The translations under genes and the position numbers were made by a program. From Anagrus nilaparvatae (taxonomy: Eukaryota; Arthropoda; Insecta; Hymenoptera; Mymaridae), in contig JAKSXM010000103.1 in the NCBI GenBank assembly GCA_022575985.1, positions 434,001-498,000 on the forward strand: DNA of 64,000 bases. Reading direction: 5' to 3'. Every line of letters starts with the position of its first letter. Positions within the stretch are counted from its first letter, which is position 1. Positions 47,453-56,770 of the stretch are shown piece after piece. The notes below the pieces were generated by a model, which had not been told where the DNA came from, did no database searches, and worked only from the letters and a program-made list of their open reading frames with translations.

Positions 47453-50436
47453 GACAGCATTCAAAAGTCAAATCCCATATTTTGTCCCGTGATTTAAAAT
47501 ATAGTTTCGCAAATAATGGGCAAAGAAGCCGTCTCCCTAGGGTAGAAAATAAGCTTTTTTTTGCTCTAAATATGTAAAAACACGTGATTGAAGGAACATG
47601 CTTTTTAATTTAAAAAAAAGATTTTAAATATAATTGGATTACAAAAACAATAAAATCAGCAAAATAAATTCAAAGTGCACAATTATTACGTTCAATGATA
47701 CTTATAAATTAATGAATACTTTAATTATTTCCAATAAAAACACAGCCATTATTTTGTACTCAATTATAAATATACAAATTAATAGCAATAAATTTTAAAT
47801 GTCAATAAGATAAACCTAGAAATATTTAATCGAATGAATTAATACATCATTATCTCAATTAACTTATATTTACTTCAATTCATTGCTAATCCAGTTTATA
47901 AATCTCCTGGTCTGTATTATGTATTTATCATTATTTATTAACGGTAAAATATCCTTCATATATAAATTTTTTTAAAAGCGTCAAATCTTTAAGTAATTGA
48001 TCTATAAGGAAAATAATAAAGTGTAAAAAATATTTTTTACAAGTAATAATTAACATTTTTATAATTATAAATAAATAAAAAGTGTTAATTTAGCATCATT
48101 ATAACACAATTTTTCATGCATTTATGGTTTTTATGAAGAACATTCTATAATAATACGTTTTTAAAATTAAACTTAATTACTTTTTTATAATTAAAAAATA
48201 TATAATTATATATAGGGTTATCTGATTTATAAAGTAAATAATAGAGTGCGTAGTTGTATTTATTTATGTGTTAAATTTTATAAATAAAAAATATCTTTTA
48301 TAAAAAGTGATGAACTGATTTACGGTACTTTGTATAGTATATTTTGCAACCTCATAGTTCATAATTATTAGTAATATATCATTTTTTAAGTATCACAATT
48401 GAATGCAAATTATTTTAACACTATGGTGCTATATAATAGAAAGCTAACGAGCTTGTTATATTTTACTTTGCTAAATAATATACTTTTTATTTCTACTAAA
48501 ACTATTGGGTCAGTTATTTTAAATAATCTATATGAGGGATTCTACATGAACTGAGTACCAAAGTTGGATTGATGGGTAAAGGAAATTGGTTTAAAATATT
48601 TTTGTGGGAAGAATATAACTACAAATTAGTTTTTATTTGGTATTAGGATTTACTTAGCGAAAATTTGAAAATTTGAAAACTAGTAATTTAAGGTATATCA
48701 TTTTTTTATCTGGAGCTCACTTTAACAAAATTACTTGTCAGCAAGAATAAGAAAATTTTTAGTTACAATTTAAAACAAAGGCCAAAAACACGAAAATGGC
48801 TATCAAAAATCGAGAATTTGACATTCAATACAACAAAAAAAGCTAAAAAATTAACGGGAACAGCTATTTTTAGTAGCAGTTTCAACGAAAAATATTTTAA
48901 ACCGATTTCGGCGACCCTTTAGTCAAACTTGGGCCCAGTTGGCGAGAAATTACTCGTATAATATTCATATTTCCTGAAAGACATTAAATTTTGATAGTAA
49001 ATTTTCTGATTTTTAGACAAAAATGTATAAACAAAAAATATACTTATTAATATACAAAACAGGTAAAGAAAGCTTGAAAGAAAGTCATTAAATTTTCAAG
49101 TTTAAATTTAGAAACGAATATCAAAGTGATGCAAAAACAATTTAACATTTTAAAACAAGTGAATTAATAATTTCAATATAACAAAAAATTAAAAGTGCAT
49201 ACTTTAAATCCACTTGTCTTTATTATAAAAATTTCATTAAATTCCCTGAAGCCAATAAATTGCAACTAACGTACTTTTTTTTAAAAAACATTAAATCTTT
49301 GTAAAATATTACATGTTACAAAAATAAACATCGTAATAAAGCAATTACTTTTTTTTTTCTTATTAACCTCAATGTATAAAAACAAACTTTTCTCATTTTT
49401 ATAAATGTTTATAATTTCGCTTATTAAAAAGTACAATATTTATGATTCGTTATTTAAAAGAAAAAATTAAATTCAGAGCCTAATTACAGTAGGTAAAAAT
49501 ATCTTATAAAAATAGAATTATTTTATTATTTATTGAAGAAAATTAAAGTTAATTTATTACATTGACTGTAAATATTTACTTTTTAATTAAACTGATATTG
49601 GTAATTGAGAGAAAATATAAAGTAAAAAAAATTATAACAGTTATTTTAATTGATTTTTGATTTATGTTTTTAGGTTTAAATATCAAAATTATATATAAAT
49701 TTATTATCAATTTAATTATTTTTATCTCATTAAGTATTGAAATTTTTCAAAATTTATAGTTATGAGATAAATTGAATTTATTATAGTTCATCCTTTTTCA
49801 TGTTTTTTCCTGGCTATTATTTTATCTATAAAAGTAATTTTATTAAATTTTTCACTTTATTATAAAAGTAGTTATAGATATGATCAGAGAAATAATCGTT
49901 TATGTGTTTAGTGGGAGTGCAAAAGTCTGACTAGAAATATACTATAACTACTAATTTTTTTTATTATATTTTTTATAAATATTTTAATGCTTTTAACAAA
50001 AATAATGATATTTCCCTACTATTACTTAATGGTGTAATTAATATAATATGCTCATTTCAAGTAAATATAAATTTTATGTGTATAAGGAAAATTCATTGTA
50101 TGTAAATTAAATGAAATTAATCAATGGTCATTTTTACCCATTAATCTTATCCTTTTCAATGTTTAAAGTAACAGATTCTGTTTTAAGTATACACTTAATT
50201 TCCCATTTTAAAAAAGTCTTTTTTTTATTTTTATAATAAATTATAGGCATTGTATTTTTTTCAAATTAAGCTGATGAAAAGTTATTTATTGTTGCAGTAG
50301 AAATTGAGGTTGATTAAATTTATTTCATTTATCAAAATACAGTAAATATTCAAAAATTTAAATTTTTAAATAGTTTTTCAAATTTTTCTCACAAATGAAA
50401 TGACTTTTCAAGATTATATATAAAAACTCCATTATA
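47453..50436. other. AT-rich interval with one dispersed repeat
   Basis: No gene. Bases 48530-48960 are a diverged copy of the repeat in the Frizzled intron (16935-17790). Confidence 0.45.
48530..48960. repeat. Old dispersed repeat, copy B
   Basis: Same orientation as 16935-17790 and shorter by internal deletions. The best preserved blocks are AAGGCCAAAAACACGAAAAT and GGCGACCCTTTAGTCAAACT. The family is unknown. Confidence 0.5.
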
Positions 50437-50989
50437 CTCCAGTCAATATACGATTTAGGGTATCAAGTTAGGTATAAAGTTTCCTACCACCATCAGATTT
50501 TTTGAGTCACTGATCAAGAATTTCGGGGTCTTTTCTGTGAGAAATGTGCGGAACTCCCTTAAATTTGATAAAAATTACCCCTAAAAAGAGGTGATTTTGA
50601 TGTAATTGAATTTTAAGACTCCAGATTTTGATCCATATGGGTTTTTTGGGTTGCTGATCACGAATTTTGGGGACATTGATTTGAAAAATTAATATTTCAC
50701 CCTTAAATTAGCAAAAACTACTCCTAAAAAGGGTATTGGATGTTTTTACAAATTTAAGGGTGAAGTGCCAATTTTTATAGACGGGACCCTAAAATTCATG
50801 ATCAGTGACACAAAAAAAAATAGCAAAATTACCCCTGTTAGGGGTAGTTTTTGCAAATTTAAGGGTGTTCATTTTTCACAAAAAGTATCCCGAAATCCGT
50901 CATCAATGACCCAAAAAACCTATAGTAAACCAAATCTGGTGGTGGTCGGAAACTTGACAACCCCTCCCCCAAATGTATTTTGACTGGAG
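50437..50989. mobile_element. CTCCAGTC-family TIR element, copy with intact TA duplication
   Basis: The 553-bp element starts CTCCAGTCAATATACG and ends GTATTTTGACTGGAG, flanked by TA at 50435-50436 and 50990-50991. Its interior contains several related blocks in both orientations built on AAATTTAAGGGTG and AAAATTACCCCT, and the phrase CCAAAAAACCTATAGTAAAC. A 72-codon frame inside is incidental. Confidence 0.82.
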
Positions 50990-51015
50990 TACTATTTAAT
51001 AGTATTTATAAGGAG

Positions 51016-51112
51016 CAGGCAGTAGTCCAAGTAGTAGCCTTTTTACTCCGCAACTAGGGGTTGAGGGTGCAATTCCCTGTTAAAGATGAAATTAAAAAAA
51101 AAAAAAAAAAAA
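51016..51112 (+). mobile_element. tRNA-derived SINE-like unit or tRNA retropseudogene with A19 tail
   Basis: TAGTCCAAGTAG (51023-51034) fits a pol III A box and GGTGCAATTCC (51066-51076) fits a B box at 9 of 11 positions. Their starts are 43 bases apart, close to the spacing in a tRNA. AGGG(TGCAATT)CCCT makes a T-arm-like hairpin. The acceptor stem does not close. A run of 19 A begins at 51094. This combination fits a short SINE or a retroposed tRNA, not a working tRNA. Confidence 0.5.
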
Positions 51113-52880
51113 GTTATAATATATTACTATGGCTGGCTCAGAATCTTGTTTTCAGCATAGAATTTTAAATAGAATAAGATCCAACATATAGGAAGGTTAA
51201 GATTTGTCCTGCAAAAATAGCCCTACTTCCAAGTAAAATTAAATTTAACTTCAATTAAATTTTCTTCAAATTTTTTCCCACGCAGGTTTTTTCTCTGAAT
51301 ATTCATGTTAATTATTTTCAAGTCCTAGGAGAACTGTTACTATTAATTTCATAGAGTGTAAACCCAATTATCATGTTAAATGCTTGGCGAATTTTCTTAG
51401 CTAGTGTGGTATACAACTAAAACTACAGGGCTACAGAAAGTGCTGAAATCGAAAGGCGCGAAAATCGAAATTTAAAAATAAGTAAAGTTGGCTAGACGCA
51501 GTTTTGGCTATACGTTAAAAAATTACAAGTGAAATTCAGAAATAACAAATAAATTTCTTATGCTCTAAAATATGAAGGAAGATACGCTTGAAAATAAAAT
51601 TTTACAAAATCATTTCAGAGTACTAAAAATTTCAATTCAAGAGTTTAACAAAGGGCCCAAATACGCCTAAAAATACGTACTAAATCCAACCCAAATATGG
51701 AGAGTAATAAAAGTGCACCTTATTTTTCAATCTCTAAGATCTTCTCATATTATATACAAGTTTAAATTTTTGCATCTTTGCGTGCATGTATGCGTGTAAT
51801 AAATATATATATTATAAATTTCTATTATAAAATTCCTTTTTATATATAACGACGAAGCGTTGACAGAAAGAAAAAAAAAAAAAGAAAAGAAATTCACATA
51901 AATAACTGTACACAATGTATTATAGTCAACAAGTATAAGGTACACTACAATCAAACCTTTTTCCCTATGTGCATACATGCACACACTTAAAAATCAATGC
52001 ATACACGCATATATTTCAAAAAAAATTTATATCTTTATAGTGAGTTTGATAATAATCAATGAAAGCATCATCATCATCACCACCACTGAGAATATAATAA
52101 ATATGAAGGATATATTTGTTGTGCATTAATCATACATAGGTGCTATTTCAAAAAAAAATGAGATGAAAAGATATTTGTGAATAAAAAAAAATGGTATGGA
52201 ACAGAAGGTATGTACATCCGCATTAAAAAATAAAAGAAAAAAAAAGATGTATTATAAGCTTGATGATTACTGAGTTGTAGATGCCATTTTAAAAAACTTG
52301 AGTCTTCAAGAGATTTTTAACGATCATAAAAATGTGAATAAAATATAAAAAAGAAAAAGCTTAAAAATAAAAGAGCTTAATATATTTTTTTGATGTTCGT
52401 GCATTAGCACTTTTAATGTCAATTATCTAGACATTTTTTATCTCATGATAATATGCACGGTTGTTATGTAACATCGAGTTATTTAATGATTTATAATTTT
52501 CTATAGGTAGTTTACTACTAGTATTTTATGGTTTGTTCACATTTATGTAAGAAAAATTTTTTATATGATAAGATAAAATAAATAGATTTTTAAAAAAAAA
52601 TTTTATTATGTGTATAAATTAATAAAATGTAAATTAATAATAAAAAAATAAAAGCTTGAGGCGATTTATGGATAATTGGTAATTTTGTTATTATTATCAT
52701 TATTATTATCAAGATTAATAAATAAATAAGAAAAAAGTGTGTGCAGATTGCATGTGTGTGCTTTATTATTAACGTGAATATTACTATAGCTAATGAATCT
52801 TGTTTTAAATTGGAGAAAAATAAAATAAAAAATGATCTTTAATGAATTTACGATTTATTATATCTTTTAAAAGATGTATA
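51113..52880. other. AT-rich spacer
   Basis: No gene recognised. There is a small CATCATCATCATCACCACCA run at 52067. The 79-codon frame 51745-51984 is low complexity. Confidence 0.45.
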
Positions 52881-53199
52881 TGTTACGCCCGAAACGAGGG
52901 TAACGGCCGGTTCCGCGGAATCGTCAGTAAACCGGCCGGTTCCACGGAATGGGACATCAAACCGGCCGGTTCCGGGCATCAAATTAAATAAATTAATACA
53001 TTGAAAATAAGAAAATTTTCTAAGAAAAAAAATTTTTCTTTAATTTCTTTTACATTTAAAATACATTTTTGAATGATACTGATTAATTATAAAATAAAAA
53101 ATTTGTTTGACTTATCAAATTTTATTCATAATTTCATCAAACCGGCTGATGACTGCCCCATTCCGCGGAACCGGCCATTACCTCGTTTCGGACGTAACA
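52881..53199. mobile_element. TGTTACG MITE with GC-rich CCGGCCGGTTCC ends
   Basis: The left end TGTTACGCCCGAAACGAGGG and the complement of the right end TGTTACGTCCGAAACGAGGT start inverted repeats of about 45 bp. The left arm carries three tandem, slightly different copies of the GGCCGGTTCC unit (at about 52904, 52934 and 52964). The centre is AT-rich. Flanking bases are TATA-rich, so the target duplication cannot be delimited. Confidence 0.82.
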
Positions 53200-53207
53200 T
53201 ATATATA

Positions 53208-53980
53208 TGTTACGGTTAGAGTCCGATCTCTGGATAAAGCTAATTGAAGCTAGCTTTATCCAAGCTGTTTTGGATAAAGCCCGATTCTCGACAATTTTTA
53301 TAATTTTTGATCAACATTAACCGGTATCGCTTGGATAAAGCTAACATTATCCAAGCGAGTTGGATAAAGCCCGATTCGTATAAAATTTAATAGTTACAAT
53401 ATAGTAAAAAACCAACAAACATTTTTTTTTTAAATTTTATTATTTTACCGCTAACATATTGTATTCAATTAAATTTTTTAGTATGGAAATAGTCAATTAA
53501 CTGCGTAATTTTATTTATTTTACAATAAAATATAATTTAATAAATTGTATAAAATTTTAAAATAAAATTTATATGATTAAAATAAAGATTACCTTGTGTA
53601 CTTTTATATAAATATTTCTCCCTATATTAATTCTTCTTTATTTAATAACAAATATTTATTTACAAATTTTGTCAAATAAAAACAAAAAATTTATATTATA
53701 TTTAATCATATAAATTTTATTTAAAAATTTTATACAATTTTATTAAATTATATTTTATTGTAAAATAAATAAAATTACAGTTAATTGACTATTTGCATAC
53801 TAAAAAATTTAATTGAATACAATATGATAGCGGTAAAATAATAAAATTAAAAAAAAAAAATTACTAGATGTTTGTTGGTTTTTTACTATATTGTTTTTAC
53901 TATATTATTTTTACTAAATTTTATACGAATCGGGCTTTATCCAACACTTAGCTTTATCCAAAAGATCTATAACCGTAACA
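53208..53980. mobile_element. TGTTACGG foldback element with GGATAAAGC repeats
   Basis: It starts TGTTACGGTTAGAG and ends CTATAACCGTAACA. The two long arms (about 53370-53600 and 53680-53945) are inverted copies: TCGTATAAAATTTAATAG, ATAGTAAAAAACCAACAAAC and GTATTCAATTAAATTTTTTA recur as complements. The left end has several copies of GGATAAAGC in both orientations, partly deleted in the right arm. It abuts the previous element and shares its terminal TGTTACG. Confidence 0.82.
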
Positions 53981-54568
53981 TATATAAATGCTTTCTTTAT
54001 GCATTTATATTATATTAGACTGCGGGTGTTTATAGATTGAATTAAATAGGAGTTTCACCAGTGGAATCGTGAAAGAGGGGGGGGGGGGTTGACAACCCGA
54101 AAATTAAATGAGAAAAGATATGATTCTACAAAAGGATTTTTGTATCACTAATTCCAAAAATTGTAGTTTTGCTTGTGAAAAATTTGTATGACACCCTTAA
54201 GTTAGTAAAAAACACTAGTTTAGGAATAATTGAATCACAAGTCTTTAGAATTTTTCACTTGCAGATCCCCGAAGTTTGAGATCTGCGACCCTTAAAAAGT
54301 AATAAAGGAAAAATGTTAAGATTTACGAATAGAAAAATTATCTCTAACGAGGGGTGTTTTTCCCAATTTAAGTGTGCTAGAAAAATTTGGCTTTTTATTA
54401 AAGAAGTTTCAACTATTTAGAAAATAAAAAATAATTTTTAAAACTAAAACAATTTTTAAAACTAAAACAATTTTTAAAACTCGTACGTAAAACTTTACAT
54501 ATAGAATTTTCTGCACTCGTTCTACGCCTGGGTAGGCAAAAAATATTATAAGCACCATAGGCGAAATA
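53981..54568. other. Spacer with remains of the CTCCAGTC-family interior
   Basis: It contains a G-run at 54078-54088 and phrases such as ACCCTTAAGTTAGTAAAAAA resembling that family; the likely right end (TATTTTGACTGAAG then TA) is near 55475. Bases about 54314-54410 recur at 61701-61800. Confidence 0.5.
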
Positions 54569-54576
54569 CTTTAGAC

Positions 54577-55240
54577 TAGGGGTGTGCGGTTACCCGACCC
54601 GAAGCTTCGGGCGGTCTTGGATTTTTTCGGGTCGGGTCGGGTCGGTCTTCGGTTATACCCGAAAAGCTTCAGGGGTTTGAAGGTATAGTTTTTAGGTGAG
54701 AAATTTCCCTGGCATTACGATTCTATCATACTTTTTGCGAAAAATTTCCATTCGCTCTTAAAAATGAAAATAAAAGGGTCAAAAAATGACTTGCTAAAGA
54801 AAAGGATAATTTTTATTAACTTTAAGTTATTGTATATTTTTTTATGTAAATTAAATAAATAAATAAATAAATTTGCATTTTTTTAAACATTTTATATGCT
54901 ATGTTTTTAATGATAAAAAATAATGAAACCTATTCCCAAATTAATCGGTCGGTAATCCCGCCTCCTCCACTTGCCAACCCGCGTCAGTTTTTGGACTTCA
55001 CTTAGAAATTATTATAAGAAGAACGAACGTGACTTTACATCTGGAGAGGTCTCAAAAAATTTATAATAATAAAATACACCTAGAAAAAATTTTTTAGACA
55101 GGTTTGAACGCGTTTCAACGATAAAAATTCAAAAAAACGCATTTTCGGGTATAACCGAAGACCGACCCGACCCGACCCGAATAAAATAAGATCGGTCTTT
55201 CGGGCGGGTACCCGAAAATTCGGGTAACCGCACACCCCTA
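54577..55240. mobile_element. hAT-type MITE with 8-bp target duplication
   Basis: This 664-bp element has perfect termini TAGGGGTGTGCGGTTACCCG and complement, flanked by exact CTTTAGAC at 54569-54576 and 55241-55248. Subterminal GC-rich blocks (repeats of GGGTC / GACCC) are inverted at the two ends. The centre is AT-rich without a transposase. Eight-base duplication and TAGGGGTG ends are typical of hAT. Confidence 0.92.
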
Positions 55241-55248
55241 CTTTAGAC

Positions 55249-55680
55249 ACTAACGTGAAAACATAACACTCGTACCCAGCTTCGCAAATTCTTCAAATTC
55301 TTGATGTACCCCTTTTAGGTAGTTTTTGCAAATTTAAGGATGAAGCCCCCGTTTCTTTACGAAATGACCCCGATTTTTGTGTTCAGCGACCCAAAAAACC
55401 TATAGTATAGAGCAAATCTCGTGTTTGACAGTGAAAAAACAACACCCCCCCCCCTGTATTTTGACTGAAGTATTATAATAAAATTATTATTGCGTCTTAG
55501 ATCAAAGAGTGGGGAGTATAAAGGAGAAGTAACGCATGTTTACATGTTATTGAATTTGGTTTTTAGTCGCAGTATTGTTTTAATTCTTAACTCTCAAGAC
55601 ATTTTATTATTTAATATTTGAATTAAGTGTCATCAAGTTAATAGTGAAATTAAATTCAGAATTTTTATTAAAATTAAAAA
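55249..55680. promoter_or_regulatory. Upstream region and 5' UTR of the SMYD4-like gene
   Basis: It includes the tail of a CTCCAGTC-family copy to about 55480 and then about 200 bases of AT-rich sequence before the ATG. No specific core promoter element is clear. Confidence 0.35.
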
Positions 55681-56770
55681 ATGGAAAAGATTTCTCGTGA
55701 AGATTATTTATTTTCAACGGCATTCAATATAGTAATTTTAGAAAATCAGTTGAAAAATCCTCGATTAAATTCTCATGAAATAATTAAACATTTAACGTAT
55801 TCAAGACAAAAGTACAAAGAGGTCTTTGATGATAAACATAAACAAGTATATACGCTTGTAAGAACCCTTGAAAAAAAGTCTGAACATTCAAAAAACGAAA
55901 GATTAATAGCTAATCATTTTTATTCAAATAAAAAGCACAATGAAGCAGTTCATTTACAAATTTTGAATAAATATTCCAAATGTGCAGCGATAGCCCCAGT
56001 AGGCTCTGAAGATTTTGAATTAGCTATTAATAATAGATCGCAACTTCTATTTCATTTAAAAAAATATCAAAATTGCATTATTGACATCGATTATGTTTTG
56101 TCAATAACAAAATCAATAAATCTTAGATCTAAATTACTTTGTCTTAAAGTTATGTGCTTGTTAGTAATGAACAAGGAAAACGAAGCTAAAATAATTTCTG
56201 ATGAAGCTTCTAAAGCAATTGAAAATATAAGCAAAGAAGATGAAAAAATTAAAACTAACTTGTCAAAAGAGTTGCAGGATTTATTTGGAAAAAAATATGG
56301 AGTTTATAAAAAAATAGAAAAAAAGGGAGAAGTTTTAGATTTGAAAAATTCTGATGAATTGCCATATATATCTGAAAAAGTTTCCTTTAAATATAATTCT
56401 CAATTTGGGAAGCATTTGGTAGCAAATTGTGATATTGCAACTGGAGAAATATTAATTGTTGAAAAACCCTACTGTATTTATCCAGACTTTGATCATCTGT
56501 ACGTAATTTGCTCTTACTGCCTAAAATTTACTTTTAACAGTATACCTTGCAAGAACTGTGTTTTTGCTGTTTATTGTTCTGACGAATGTCAAAAATTTGC
56601 TTTTGAAGAATACCATGATATAGAATGCTTAATTAATTCATTCTTGTTTGCACAGTTTACAACTTATACTAGAACAAAGGTATTTTATTCCAGATTATTT
56701 ATAAAATTAATTAAAGAATTTGGAGTAAAGAAAATTATTGAACAAGCTCAATTGTTAGATACTACCAAAG
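55681..56770 (+). CDS. SMYD4-like exon 1: TPR region, first SET part, MYND
   Basis: It ends at the donor CCAAAG|GTAATA in phase 1 (363 codons plus one base). Reading on into the intron gives only 15 more codons to a stop. Confidence 0.88.
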
